Of a DNA stretch of 64,000 bases, positions 25,603 to 35,103 are shown piece by piece. A program made the translations under genes and the position numbers. The DNA is from Winogradskyella sp046545555 (GTDB lineage Bacteria; Bacteroidota; Bacteroidia; Flavobacteriales; Flavobacteriaceae). The notes beneath the pieces were generated by a model that worked only from the letters and a program-made list of their open reading frames with translations, had not been told where the DNA came from and did not search any database. Every line of letters starts with the position of its first letter. The stretch's first letter is position 1. The DNA is taken from the NCBI RefSeq assembly GCF_046545555.1, contig NZ_JBHZTH010000001.1, forward strand, positions 1,612,001 to 1,676,000, read 5' to 3'.

Positions 25603-26344
25603 TTTTGTAAGATTTTATAATCTCTTTTATATAGCCGGAATCAATATCTTTTCTCAAACTAGATAAACCTTTTTCAACTTCGTCTTTATGGGCTAAAGCA
25701 CTAAAAGAAGAGATACCGTATCGTATACTTTCGTCAAAATATAATTCTGGATTTTGTTTTCCACAATATAAAAACTGATCTTGTAAATCTGGTTTTATCG
25801 AATACGCTTTTGTTGTTTTAATTATAATTTTAGCATTTGCCATGGCTTGTTTAACAACTTCTAATGATGGCATTTGGGCAATAGAATCTTCGAGCATTTT
25901 AGGAAAGTAATGATTTAACCAATAGCCTTTCATTTGTTTTGGAGTAGAAGTGAAGAGGACTATTTTACCTTTAGGTTTTAAAATGTATTCTAATTCTGAA
26001 AATGCTCTTGATAAATTAGTCCAATGATGTATGGTTAATGTTGCAATAATCCCATCGATACTTTGTTGAGGTAAACCTGTTTTTTCTGCTGTACCAATTT
26101 TCCATTTAATATTTTTATTCAATGATCGGGCTTTTTGAAGCATTTCGATGGAGGGATCAATACCAATAATTTCGTAGCCTTTATTTTGTAATTCTGAAGT
26201 GTAATTGCCAGTTCCACAACCAATATCTAGATACAAACCTTTCTTATTTGGTTTAAGATGATGAAGTAGCTGTGATAGTAAATAAGGGTCTGCCTTACGT
26301 GTTGTATTATAATTAATGCCTATTCTATTGTATTTAGTGGACAT
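25553..26344 (-). CDS. Class I SAM-dependent methyltransferase
   Basis: The 263-residue protein has the SAM-binding motif I GLYLDIGCGTGNYTSEL (about 36-52) followed by the acidic loop EIIGIDPSIEM. Then comes the UbiE/ArsM-type IDGIIATLTIHHWTNLSRAF (motif with HH-W, about 95-115) and KPKGKIVLFTSTP. It resembles small-molecule or ubiquinone-type methyltransferases; substrate unknown. It lies nine bases after the MOSC gene and overlaps the rlmF reading frame, so it is part of a minus-strand run. Confidence 0.87.
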   Translation of the reverse strand: MSTKYNRIGINYNTTRKADPYLLSQLLHHLKPNKKGLYLDIGCGTGNYTSELQNKGYEIIGIDPSIEMLQKARSLNKNIKWKIGTAEKTGLPQQSIDGIIATLTIHHWTNLSRAFSELEYILKPKGKIVLFTSTPKQMKGYWLNHYFPKMLEDSIAQMPSLEVVKQAMANAKIIIKTTKAYSIKPDLQDQFLYCGKQNPELYFDESIRYGISSFSALAHKDEVEKGLSSLRKDIDSGYIKEIIKSYKNESGDYLYIIAEKVHS

Positions 26345-26353
26345 AATTAATCG

Positions 26354-26989
26354 TTATTTTAGAAAAAATTTCAAACGCTTTTTCATACGTGTTGCCAAAG
26401 CTTCGTTATTTAGCATCAAATGAATTTGATCTTTATTTTTGTTTTTAGAATGCAATAATTTGAAAAAATCAAAAATAGAAACGCTATCCTTTGTGTTTTC
26501 TACTAATGTAAAATGATCTCCCGTTTTTACATCACCTTCCTTTATCACTCTAACATAAATGCCAGAAAAACCATGATTAATAAACTGATGTAATACTTTT
26601 TCTGATCCAAATTTATGGGCAAACTTAAAACAAGGTTCTCTTGGCTGTGTTATTTGTACTAACGCCTTACCAAGTTTATAAATATCACCTATAAAGAGTT
26701 CTTTTTCATCTAAATCTTCTATTGTAATATTCTCACCAAACATGCCATAATTCCATTCTAGATTTGGATATAGAATACGCCAATACTCATATTGATTTGC
26801 TGAAAATAAGTAACAAGCCTTAAATTCGCCTCCATGTACACGTCTGTCTGAAACTTCATCGCCTCTTACTTCTTCTTTATTAAGTCGTATTGGTACATCC
26901 GTTGGTTTTTTATAGATTCCCGTTGTAACTTCTTTACCATCCCATATAATAGTAGTGGGTTGAGCAATATTGGTAGATATAACTTGCAT
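26354..26989 (-). CDS. MOSC domain protein (YiiM-like)
   Basis: The 211-residue protein carries a MOSC domain (about 25-170): RRVHGGEFKACYLFSANQYEYW, MFGENITIEDLDEKELFIGD, LVQITQPREPCFKF and GIYVRVIKEGDVKTGD. The Cys in REPCFKF is the conserved MOSC cysteine associated with molybdenum cofactor sulfur chemistry. YiiM-type proteins act in detoxification of N-hydroxylated compounds. A short open frame ends three bases before its start. Confidence 0.9.
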   Translation of the reverse strand: MQVISTNIAQPTTIIWDGKEVTTGIYKKPTDVPIRLNKEEVRGDEVSDRRVHGGEFKACYLFSANQYEYWRILYPNLEWNYGMFGENITIEDLDEKELFIGDIYKLGKALVQITQPREPCFKFAHKFGSEKVLHQFINHGFSGIYVRVIKEGDVKTGDHFTLVENTKDSVSIFDFFKLLHSKNKNKDQIHLMLNNEALATRMKKRLKFFLK

Positions 26990-26992
26990 TAT

Positions 26993-27178
26993 TTAGTTTG
27001 TATAGCTTGCCAAATTGGTAATAAACTTTTTATATTTTTCTAGCATATTTATTAATGGTTCTACTGCAAATGAAATGAGGTTCTTATGCTCAACGAAATT
27101 TGTTTTCTCCTCCGGGTTTATGGTTACTATTGATTTTTTAGATATTATTGGACTTTGCGCAACGACAAAAAAAACTAC
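26993..27178 (-). pseudogene. Possible gene remnant before the MOSC gene
   Basis: The minus strand is open from just after a TAG (27179-27181) to a TAA at 26993-26995, encoding about 60 residues of protein-like composition (ISKKSIVTINPEEKTNFVEH, NMLEKYKKFITNLASY) but with no ATG except near the end. The stop falls three bases before the MOSC start, as if the frame had once been translationally coupled. No family is recognised. Chance cannot be excluded. Confidence 0.25.
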
Positions 27179-27198
27179 CTATAACAAAGAATAATATT

Positions 27199-28389
27199 TT
27201 AATTTTTTTCAACTTTGGTATTAAATTTAGCTGATTTCCAAATCTTAAGCATTTCTGCTTCCTTTACTATTAAGTTATCCGGATTCGTTTCATATTTTGA
27301 ACGTCTTTCGTCTGAGATAGACTCAGACGTCCACCAATCATAAGTGTCTTTAACGGTTTCTTTAATTGGTCTTAATGTTAAACCAGAATTGATAGCTTTA
27401 GAATTTGAAACTCTCGCAGTACCATAATTCTTGCCAAATGAAGGAATCCAAGGAACTGAAAAATAGACTTTATTTTCAACTAAAAAATCATAATTATCAA
27501 TCCAAACAAAATTGTGCTCGATGTTAAAAGTTTTTTCTGCTTCAGTAATAAAGCCATTCATATTTTGTTTTTCTTTCGGACCAACCGCATTATATGTACC
27601 ATATTGATTATTTTCGGCGAGTCTAATAAACCATTCTGCAACGTCTCTAACATCTATATATTGAACCAGATCTTCAGGTGTTCCTGGCACTAAAACCTCT
27701 CCACCTTTGGAAAGTCTAATAGGCCAATGTATAAATCGATCTGTCTTATCGGCAGGACCAATCATATATGTTGGGCGAACTATTATAGTACGTTTATCTC
27801 CAAAGGCTTTTATAGCTTCTAATTCTGAGTTTCCTTTCATTACTCCGTATTTTTGCTCGTACTGTTCATCTTCAGTTAGGCCTTCTGGCATCGATAGCAC
27901 TAATTTTTTATCTTCTTTAATGTTATCAGTTAAATAGGGATAATAAACTCCGGTTGAAGAGGTGTACATATAAATATCAGCATTGTCTTTTAACAAGTTG
28001 GCTGTTGCCTTTGTCCATTCAGATTTGTGACCTGAATTATCAATAACTACATCCCATTTTCTATTTTCAAGAGCCTTTAGGTTATCTTCTCTATCTCCGA
28101 TTAATTGCTCTACTTGGTCAAATAATTCTGCATGAACTGATGGTAGCGTTTTACCTCTTGTAAAAGTTGTTACAGAATGTCCTCGTTTAAGAGCATAAGC
28201 AATTTGATGAGGCCCTAAGAAACTTGTGCCTCCAAGGATTAATATTTTTAGTTTATTAAAGGACGCGTCTAGTATTTCTTTTTCATTTTTAGATTTACAT
28301 GCTATTAGACTACTGCCAAGTATAGGAATTGCCATACCTGCCAAAGCACTTTTTTTTATAAAGGCTCTTCTTGTATTTTTGGTTTTCAT
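27199..28389 (-). CDS. NAD-dependent epimerase/dehydratase family protein with Tat-type signal
   Basis: The 396-residue protein begins with NTRRAFIKKSALAGMAIPIL, a twin-arginine signal, and has a possible lipobox (LIACKSK, Cys31). An extended short-chain dehydrogenase domain follows, with ILILGGTSFLGPHQI (nucleotide-binding, about 49-63) and the active-site region TSSTGVYYPY (about 141-150). The export signal is unusual for an SDR because the cofactor must bind before export, which is what the Tat pathway permits. Related proteins occur widely in Bacteroidota; substrate unknown. Confidence 0.87.
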   Translation of the reverse strand: MKTKNTRRAFIKKSALAGMAIPILGSSLIACKSKNEKEILDASFNKLKILILGGTSFLGPHQIAYALKRGHSVTTFTRGKTLPSVHAELFDQVEQLIGDREDNLKALENRKWDVVIDNSGHKSEWTKATANLLKDNADIYMYTSSTGVYYPYLTDNIKEDKKLVLSMPEGLTEDEQYEQKYGVMKGNSELEAIKAFGDKRTIIVRPTYMIGPADKTDRFIHWPIRLSKGGEVLVPGTPEDLVQYIDVRDVAEWFIRLAENNQYGTYNAVGPKEKQNMNGFITEAEKTFNIEHNFVWIDNYDFLVENKVYFSVPWIPSFGKNYGTARVSNSKAINSGLTLRPIKETVKDTYDWWTSESISDERRSKYETNPDNLIVKEAEMLKIWKSAKFNTKVEKN

Positions 28390-28422
28390 TGAGAATAACT
28401 TTAGACAATAAAGTTAAAGAAA

Positions 28423-28450
28423 AAAGTGCAAGTCTTAAACTCGCACTTTT
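28423..28450 (-). terminator. Terminator hairpin (first of a pair)
   Basis: AAAAGTGC and GCACTTTT pair (with AGT/ACT closing the loop and one A-C mismatch). On the minus strand it is followed by T-rich sequence (TTTTTTC), so it probably backs up the terminator of the Crp-like gene. Confidence 0.65.
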
Positions 28451-28550
28451 AAAGTTAGGGATTCGAAAAATTTATCTTGTAATTTTCAATAACTAAAATT
28501 AAAAAAATGTTGTTTTGATAAAAATGATTTATGGTAATTTATTGCAAATG

Positions 28551-28583
28551 AAAAGCGCAAGCTCTTAACACTTGCGCTTTTTT
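28551..28583. terminator. Terminator hairpin (second of a pair)
   Basis: AAAAGCGCAAG (28551-28561) pairs with CTTGCGCTTTT (28571-28581) around a nine-base loop. T residues continue on the plus strand. It lies downstream of the Crp-like gene on the minus strand. Confidence 0.7.
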
Positions 28584-28696
28584 ACTACTAAAAAGGGGGA
28601 TTATCTTACTAACTATAAAAAAATAGGACTAATTAATAGTTAATACGTTAAAATTAAGGTATTTACGCGTGTTAAAAGTTGATGTATGATAAGTAA

Positions 28697-29287
28697 TTAG
28701 GCCTGAGCAATTTCTTTTCTAATTCTACTTAAACTTTCTGTAGTAATACCTAGATATGATGCAATATGATAGTTTTTTACAGATTGCTCTATTTGAGGGT
28801 AACTTTTTACGAAATTTAAGTATCTAGCGCTGGCATTAAGAGACAAATAAGAAAGAATTCTTTTTTGAAACGAAGCGAAGGCAGTCTCTAATTTACCGCG
28901 AACATAGACTTCAATTTTAGGAATATGTTTGTACAGATGATCCCTGTCTTTTTTTGTGATTTCAAATAACTCAGCATCTTGTATTACCTCAACGCTCATT
29001 AGAGCTTTGCCGGCACTAAAAAAAGCAGTATAATCGCTAATCCACCAATCCTCAATTCCAAACTGAATAGTGTGCTCTCTGCCATTGCTATCGATGTGAA
29101 ATGATCTTAAACAGCCAGAAACTATAAAATATTGTTTATCTACAATAGTATTAAAATCGATAAGTCGTTCACCTTTTTTAGCAGTAACTCGCTCAAATTT
29201 AGACTCAATAAGTATTATTTCTTCTCGGGTAAAACTGAGCCCTTCAAATATTGCAGATGCTGGTTCGTGTATTTTTACTTTTCCCAT
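28697..29287 (-). CDS. Crp/Fnr family transcriptional regulator
   Basis: The 196-residue protein has an N-terminal cyclic-nucleotide-binding beta barrel (about 22-125; KGERLIDFNTIVDKQYFIVS, GCLRSFHIDSNGREHTIQFG). A C-terminal helix-turn-helix follows, ending in IASYLGITTESLSRIRKEIA. The phosphate-binding cassette lacks the RxS of cAMP-binding CRP, so the ligand is unknown; many Bacteroidota members of this type regulate without cAMP. A 12-bp palindrome TAACATATGTTA lies upstream at 29340-29351. Tandem terminators follow. Confidence 0.9.
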   Translation of the reverse strand: MGKVKIHEPASAIFEGLSFTREEIILIESKFERVTAKKGERLIDFNTIVDKQYFIVSGCLRSFHIDSNGREHTIQFGIEDWWISDYTAFFSAGKALMSVEVIQDAELFEITKKDRDHLYKHIPKIEVYVRGKLETAFASFQKRILSYLSLNASARYLNFVKSYPQIEQSVKNYHIASYLGITTESLSRIRKEIAQA

Positions 29288-29879
29288 AATAACAAGTTAT
29301 TAATTTATCTAATTTAACTCAACTATCAGTTTTAAGCGATAACATATGTTAATTGAGACTGTTAAAATTAAATTAATATTTAAATTTTCAATGAAATCCT
29401 TTTTAGGATTAAAAATTAACAATGGATTACTCTATGAGTTAAGGGAATTTTAGAAGAAGTTACGAATTTTTGTTCTATTAAAAGAAGAATTGTAAAAGTT
29501 TTACAAGTTTTTTTTATTTAATGCATCTCAACTAATAGGTTCAAATATTTGCACATATAGAGCAGATATTTAGCCCGACTGGTTTCCGTATCAGGGAAGT
29601 GTAAGTACCCTCGTGATTTCTTTTGAAGAAACCACTACTGTGCTTTCTGCCATTATTTATAGTTAAAGTACAGGAAAGTATAGGTATTGCTTATTTTGCA
29701 AATGAACGAGGTATATACAGTTAGTATTGTCGCACGTTTAGAAAATAATGATGATCTATGAGTGGCATAGAAGGTTCGCGGTTAGGTTATGAAATTGAAG
29801 ATGTAGTTAACGCTTTTAATTTAAATTAGTAGAAAACATATTATGATGACCAAGTCTTTAAAACAGGACGAGGTGATCT
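29288..29879. other. Long intergenic region with possible RNA structure and gene scraps
   Basis: The 592 bases between the Crp-like and GH2 genes have no convincing complete gene. A 12-bp palindrome is at 29340-29351. Between about 29551 and 29651 the plus strand can form TGGTTTC (29580-29586) with GAAACCA (about 29627-29633), an inner ATCAGGG/CCC-TGAT fold, and GCAC/GTGC and GCAG/CTGC pairings that cross like a pseudoknot. From 29701 there are short protein-like frames such as MNEVYTVSIVARLENNDDL and MSGIEGSRLGYEIEDVVNAF that stop early. It may be a decayed gene, an RNA leader, or neither. Confidence 0.4.
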
Positions 29880-31706
29880 TTATTGTTTAGCCTCATAAAA
29901 CGATTTAAGTATAAAGAAAGCCATTTTCTTTTCACCTTTTTCAGAAATTAACCCCTTGCGATTCCAGTTGTCTTGTATTTCTGGTAAAACACGTCTCGGC
30001 GATCTAAAATCTACGAGTATCCATGGTGAGATACCTCTAAGTTGCTCTATACTAGATAACATTTTTAAGGTTTCTATATATAGGTATTCTTGGTATTCCT
30101 CTGTCCAACGCGTGTGTTTATCCCCATGTAATCCATATTTAGCACCAGCACCAAATTCAGAAATTACAACGGGTTTATCCAGATCAATTTTCCAGCTTAT
30201 AGTAGCACATTTTTCTACTAATCCATCATACCAGCCTATATATTGATTAAAACTTAGAATATCTACTTTGTTAGCAAACTCATCACTAATAGTTCTTACA
30301 AATTTGTTACCATTATAGTCGCTTTGTTCTAGCGCTGCACTAATAAGACGTGTTGGATCCTTTTCTCGTGTAAATTTGGTGAGATTAGATAAAAATTCAT
30401 TTCTTGCTTCACTAGTAGGCGTTTCGTTCGCCATAGACCAAATAATAACACTGGCTCTATTTTTATCGCGATCTATAACTTCTGAGAGCTGTTGTTTTGC
30501 ATTTTCATAGGTATCTTTATTTTCCCATTGAATGGTCCAATACACAGGATTTTCTTCCCAAACTAAAATACCCATTTGGTCAGCTAATCTTAGCATGTGC
30601 TCATTGTGAGGATAATGCGATAAGCGCACATAGTTACAACCCAATTCTTTTGCCCAAAGTAGTAGTTGATGAGCATCCTCTTTTGAGTGACCACGACCAC
30701 CTCTTATTGGACTTTCCTCGTGAATGGAAATACCTTTTAAGAAAATAGACTCACCATTTAACAAAATATCCGAACCCTTGGTTGCTATCGTTCTAAAGCC
30801 TATTTGGTCTATAGTTTTGTCTTGGTTTGTTTCTATGGTAACATTATATAGTTTAGGATTAATTGTTGACCAATATAAAATATCAGTATGAGAAATTTCA
30901 AATGTTGCTAATCCACTATTATCAGTTACTGTGTTATAATTAATATTTAATTCAGGAATTGCAATCGTGACATTTTGATTAGCATTATTTTTTCCATTAA
31001 GACTAATTTCTCCTTTTATCGATTCATTATTTTTCGGATCTAATTGAATCATATAATCATTAATAAAAGTATTTGGTGTTTCAATAACTTTAACGCCTCG
31101 TGTTAAACCGCCATAGTTCCACCAGTCTGTATTTAGCGTTGGTACACCTTCTTTTTTTCGTTTGTTATCAACCTTAACTACTAAGAAGTTGTTTTTTTCT
31201 TTTAGTAGGTTAGTGACCTCAAAATTAAAAGGAGTAAATCCGCCAGTATGTTTACCAAGTTTTTTACCGTTGAAGTATACATCAGTTTCATAATTAGAAG
31301 CTTCAAAATATACAAAAACACGATTAGAGGATTTAGAAACTAAATAGTCGAATGACTTTTTATACCAAACAGTACCTTCATAATAGAATAGTTTTTCTTT
31401 TTGCGTATTCCAATCGCTAGGAACAGCAATCGTATCGCTTTTATCAAAATTATATTCTATTAAATCTGTTTTAGATTTGGCCTTAGCATTGTTAAAGAAG
31501 GCTCCGTTACCTGGGTTTTCTTGTTTTTCAAAAGGCTCATACCTATAATTATAAAATCCATTTTCATAAGGATCTACTATGAAATGCCATTGCCCATTTA
31601 AGGATGTTACATCTCTGTTATAGGTGTTTACTATTAATGGATCTTGAGCGAATGAAAATCTGATAAAACTAAATAATAGAAATACAGCTGTGAGTTTTAA
31701 TTTCAT
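29880..31706 (-). CDS. Glycoside hydrolase family 2 protein (beta-glucuronidase/galactosidase-like)
   Basis: The protein is 608 residues when started at the ATG at 31706, which begins a signal peptide (MKLKLTAVFLLFSFIRFSFA). Domains in order are a sugar-binding jelly roll (about 30-210; GQWHFIVDPYENGFYNYRYE, YFEASNYETDVYFNGKKLGK), an Ig-like sandwich (about 215-310), and a TIM barrel. In the barrel the acid/base is E428 (MANETPTSE) and the nucleophile E517 (VVISEFGAGA). Export suggests polysaccharide or glycoside breakdown in the periplasm or outside. No susC/susD pair is adjacent, so it is not in a classical utilisation locus. Linkage specificity is not predictable here. Confidence 0.92.
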   Translation of the reverse strand: MKLKLTAVFLLFSFIRFSFAQDPLIVNTYNRDVTSLNGQWHFIVDPYENGFYNYRYEPFEKQENPGNGAFFNNAKAKSKTDLIEYNFDKSDTIAVPSDWNTQKEKLFYYEGTVWYKKSFDYLVSKSSNRVFVYFEASNYETDVYFNGKKLGKHTGGFTPFNFEVTNLLKEKNNFLVVKVDNKRKKEGVPTLNTDWWNYGGLTRGVKVIETPNTFINDYMIQLDPKNNESIKGEISLNGKNNANQNVTIAIPELNINYNTVTDNSGLATFEISHTDILYWSTINPKLYNVTIETNQDKTIDQIGFRTIATKGSDILLNGESIFLKGISIHEESPIRGGRGHSKEDAHQLLLWAKELGCNYVRLSHYPHNEHMLRLADQMGILVWEENPVYWTIQWENKDTYENAKQQLSEVIDRDKNRASVIIWSMANETPTSEARNEFLSNLTKFTREKDPTRLISAALEQSDYNGNKFVRTISDEFANKVDILSFNQYIGWYDGLVEKCATISWKIDLDKPVVISEFGAGAKYGLHGDKHTRWTEEYQEYLYIETLKMLSSIEQLRGISPWILVDFRSPRRVLPEIQDNWNRKGLISEKGEKKMAFFILKSFYEAKQ

Positions 31707-31770
31707 AATACAATGAGGTATACCCAAATATACTATTAAATTCTAATGTCAAAATAGGGGTTCTAATAAC

Positions 31771-31804
31771 AAAAAAACCACCTCGAATTAGCGAAGTGGT
31801 TTTT
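31771..31804 (-). terminator. Terminator after htpG
   Basis: AAAAACCAC and GTGGTTTTT pair around a loop that contains a further TCG/CGA helix. On the minus strand the stem is followed by T residues (TTTTTTTG), placing it 34 bases after the htpG stop. Confidence 0.8.
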
Positions 31805-31837
31805 CTATTCATGAGGTTCCTCTTTCGCAGGAATGTG

Positions 31838-33748
31838 TTACTTAATCATATCATAACTACGCTTAATAAAGTTTGTCAACTCTTCGCCTTTTAAAAGGCC
31901 TTGAGATAAACGTGCTAAATCTAAACTCTGATTAATTAAACGTTCTTGCTTCTTCTTAGTTTTAGTGCCTAAAATTTCACCAACCAATTCAGAATTTGTG
32001 TTAACGATGAGGTTGTACATTTCTGGCATATTACCAAACATATTCATTCCGCCACCACCTGTTGCTTGCATCTCTTTCATACGACGCATAAATTCTGGCT
32101 GCGTAATAATAAATGGTGATGCATCACTATCCATAGCCTCTAATTGTACTGCAAATTTTTCAGAAGGAATAACGTCTTTTAGGAGTGTATCTAATTCTGT
32201 TTTTTGCTCATCAGATAACTTAGATATTGCCGTCTCTTCTTTTTTAATTAGGTTATCGATATGGTCACCATCTACACGTGCAAATGAAATGTTTTCCTTG
32301 GTCGATTCTAATTTCTGAATAAGGTGAGATACTATAGGAGAATCTAGCATTAGGACCTCATATCCTTTAGCTTTAGCAGATTCTATATAACTGTGCTGTT
32401 GATCTTTGTTAGACGCATATAATATAACGAGCTTATCATCTTTGTCTGTTTGATTCGCTTTTATCTTATTGAATAATTCATCGTACGTAAAGAATTTGCC
32501 ATCTACTGTTGGGTATAAAGCAAAAGCATCTGCTTTTTCGAAAAATTTCTCTTCAGATAACATTCCGTATTCAATAACGATTTTAATATCGTCCCATTTT
32601 GCTTCAAAATCTTCGCGATTCGCATTGAATAGTGATTTCAGCTTATCCGCAACTTTACGCGTAATGTAAGATGAGATTTTTTTAACCGCACCATCAGCTT
32701 GTAAGTAAGAACGTGAAACATTTAAAGGAATATCTGGGGAATCAATTACACCGCGTAACATCGTTAAAAATTCTGGTACAATACCTTCTACATTATCTGT
32801 AACGAATACTTGGTTTTGATACAGTTGAATTTTATCCTTCTGCATGTTCATATCATTCGTCATCTTAGGGAAATATAAAATCCCTGTTAAGTTGAATGGA
32901 TAATCTACATTTAGGTGGATATTAAATAAAGGTTCTTCAAATTGCATTGGATACAATTCTCTGTAAAAATCTTTATAATTTTGCTCTTCTAATTCTGTCG
33001 GTTGTTTTGTCCAAGCCGGATTAGGATTATTAATGATATCATCTACTGTAATCTGTTTATGAGGCTCAGTCGTTTCTTTACCTTCTTCATCAGTTGTAGT
33101 CTGTGGAGTAAATTCTGGATCGTTTATCTCTTTAGTTCCGAATTTAATAGGAATAGGCATAAACTTGTTATACTTATTTAATAGCTCTCTGATACGAGAT
33201 TCTTCTAAAAATTCTGTTGAATCTTCTGCAATGTGAAGAATAATTTCTGTTCCTCTGGTGTCTTTATCAGACTTCTCTAAAGTAAATTCAGGTGAGCCAT
33301 CACAAGACCAATGTGCAGCATCAGCACCAGTATGAGATTTTGTTATAATTTCTACTTTCTCTGCAACCATAAAGGCAGAGTAGAAGCCTAAACCAAAGTG
33401 TCCAATTATACCAGAATCTTTTGCAGAATCTTCATATTTATTCAAAAACTCTTCTGCACCAGAAAAAGCAACTTGGTTAATGTATTTTTCGACTTCTTCA
33501 GCAGTCATACCTAATCCTTGATCGATAATATGAAGTTTTTTACCTTCTTTATCAATCTTAACTTCTAGTATCGGATTGCCGTATTCAGATTTAGATTCAC
33601 CTATGCTAGTAAGGTGTTTTAATTTTAGTGTGGCATCTGTACCATTACTAATTAGCTCACGTAAAAAGATTTCGTGATCACTGTATAAGAACTTTTTAAT
33701 TAACGGAAAGATATTCTCTACCGATACATTAATACTTCCTTTTGTCAT
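31838..33748 (-). CDS. htpG: Molecular chaperone HtpG (Hsp90)
   Basis: The 636-residue protein (E. coli HtpG has 624) has the GHKL ATPase domain first, with E31 and N35 in ELISNGTDAT, D76-x-G78-x-G80 in IIDQGLGMT, and GHFGLGFYSAFMVAEKVEI (about 115-135). The middle domain contains the catalytic-loop region SDIPLNVSRSYLQ (about 345). A C-terminal dimerisation domain ends the protein. Bacterial HtpG remodels client proteins with the DnaK system. The usual NASDA box reads NGTDA here, which is a mild variation. The gene is monocistronic with its own terminator. Confidence 0.97.
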   Translation of the reverse strand: MTKGSINVSVENIFPLIKKFLYSDHEIFLRELISNGTDATLKLKHLTSIGESKSEYGNPILEVKIDKEGKKLHIIDQGLGMTAEEVEKYINQVAFSGAEEFLNKYEDSAKDSGIIGHFGLGFYSAFMVAEKVEIITKSHTGADAAHWSCDGSPEFTLEKSDKDTRGTEIILHIAEDSTEFLEESRIRELLNKYNKFMPIPIKFGTKEINDPEFTPQTTTDEEGKETTEPHKQITVDDIINNPNPAWTKQPTELEEQNYKDFYRELYPMQFEEPLFNIHLNVDYPFNLTGILYFPKMTNDMNMQKDKIQLYQNQVFVTDNVEGIVPEFLTMLRGVIDSPDIPLNVSRSYLQADGAVKKISSYITRKVADKLKSLFNANREDFEAKWDDIKIVIEYGMLSEEKFFEKADAFALYPTVDGKFFTYDELFNKIKANQTDKDDKLVILYASNKDQQHSYIESAKAKGYEVLMLDSPIVSHLIQKLESTKENISFARVDGDHIDNLIKKEETAISKLSDEQKTELDTLLKDVIPSEKFAVQLEAMDSDASPFIITQPEFMRRMKEMQATGGGGMNMFGNMPEMYNLIVNTNSELVGEILGTKTKKKQERLINQSLDLARLSQGLLKGEELTNFIKRSYDMIK

Positions 33749-33926
33749 GATATATAGTTTTTTGTATTATTATTTTGAATACTTTCTTATAGTCAAATAA
33801 AATACCAATGCGTAAATTATGACAAGATGGCATAATTAAAAACTATTATGCACGCATAACGAATCCAAATTGTAATAAAAGTAAATTGTTTCTTATAGGT
33901 TAATTTAGCACTACTAAATAAATACT

Positions 33927-34937
33927 ATGTACAATTCAAAAATAATAGGCTTAGGAAAGTATGTGCCAGAAAATGTTGTAACCAATAACGACTTGTCTAA
34001 ACTAATGGATACTAATGATGAGTGGATAACAGAACGTACTGGTATTAAAGAACGACGTTGGGTAGAGAAAGGTAGTGGTGACACTACGGCAACAATGGGT
34101 GTAAAAGCTGCTAAAATTGCCATAGAACGCGCAGGTATCGATAAAGATGATATAGATTTTATAATCTTTGCAACGTTAAGTCCAGATATGTATTTTCCTG
34201 GTCCTGGAGTACAAGTACAACATGCTCTAGATATTAAAACGGTTGGAGCTTTAGACGTACGTAACCAGTGTTCTGGTTTTGTATATGCGCTTTCCGTAGC
34301 AGATAATTTTATAAAAACTGGGATGTATAAAAATATCCTAGTTATAGGAAGTGAGTTGCATTCTCACGGGTTAGATAAAACCACTAGAGGCAGAGGAGTA
34401 ACTGTGATTTTTGGAGATGGAGCAGGTGCTGCAATATTAACTCGAGAAGAGGACACCTCTAAAGGTGTATTATCAACACATTTGCACTCACAAGGAGAAC
34501 ATGCAGAAGAGCTAGTATTAGTAGCGCCAGGAATGGGTAAGCGTTGGGTTAATGATATATTAGCTGAGAATGATCCTAATGACGAAAGTTATTTCCCTTA
34601 CATGAACGGACAATTTGTATTCAAAAACGCTGTTGTTCGATTTAGTGAGGTGATTATGGAAGGCTTACAAAAAAACAACCTTAATGTTGATGCTATAGAT
34701 ATGCTAATACCTCACCAAGCTAATTTGCGTATAGCACAATTTATACAGCGCAAATTTAAGTTAGAGGACGACCAAGTTTTTAATAATATTCAGAAATACG
34801 GTAATACAACTGCTGCTTCTATTCCAATAGCTTTAACTGAAGCTTGGGAAGAAGGCAAGGTAAAAGAAGGAGATACGGTTGTACTTGCAGCCTTTGGTAG
34901 TGGATTTACTTGGGGAAGTGTTATAATTAAGTGGTAA
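33927..34937 (+). CDS. 3-oxoacyl-ACP synthase III family protein (FabH-like)
   Basis: The 336-residue thiolase-fold enzyme has the KAS III triad: C115 (NQCSGFVYAL), H263 (IPHQANLRI) and N293 (YGNTTAASIP). The Arg in TERTGIKERRW matches the CoA-binding region. Such enzymes condense acyl-CoA with malonyl-ACP to begin fatty acid synthesis. Bacteroidota usually have two or three FabH paralogues. This copy has a KERRW rather than the tightly conserved sequence and is not next to plsX, rpmF or fabD, so a specialised role is possible. Confidence 0.92.
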   Translation: MYNSKIIGLGKYVPENVVTNNDLSKLMDTNDEWITERTGIKERRWVEKGSGDTTATMGVKAAKIAIERAGIDKDDIDFIIFATLSPDMYFPGPGVQVQHALDIKTVGALDVRNQCSGFVYALSVADNFIKTGMYKNILVIGSELHSHGLDKTTRGRGVTVIFGDGAGAAILTREEDTSKGVLSTHLHSQGEHAEELVLVAPGMGKRWVNDILAENDPNDESYFPYMNGQFVFKNAVVRFSEVIMEGLQKNNLNVDAIDMLIPHQANLRIAQFIQRKFKLEDDQVFNNIQKYGNTTAASIPIALTEAWEEGKVKEGDTVVLAAFGSGFTWGSVIIKW

Positions 34938-35103
34938 CTAAACTCAAGTATTTTAAATATTATGTTTAATTCTAGTTAGTTGTTTTTGGATTACTAAAAA
35001 TGCTGCTTTATCTTTCTAGATGTTTAATGTTGCCTAGATGCGTTGTTTAAAACCCTTTAATTATGATGCCTCCATGGGTTCCACTAGTTACAAAATAAAA
35101 CAA

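Larger units (their letters stand above)
28390..28696. other. Intergenic region with two related terminators
   Basis: The 307 bases between the epimerase and Crp-like genes hold two similar hairpins (28423-28450 and 28551-28583). The AT-rich 100 bases between them have no open frame or recognised RNA. Confidence 0.55.

Noticed and set aside
29560..29660. Possible cobalamin or SAM riboswitch
   Set aside because: The conserved core sequences of those riboswitches are absent; only generic pairings are seen.
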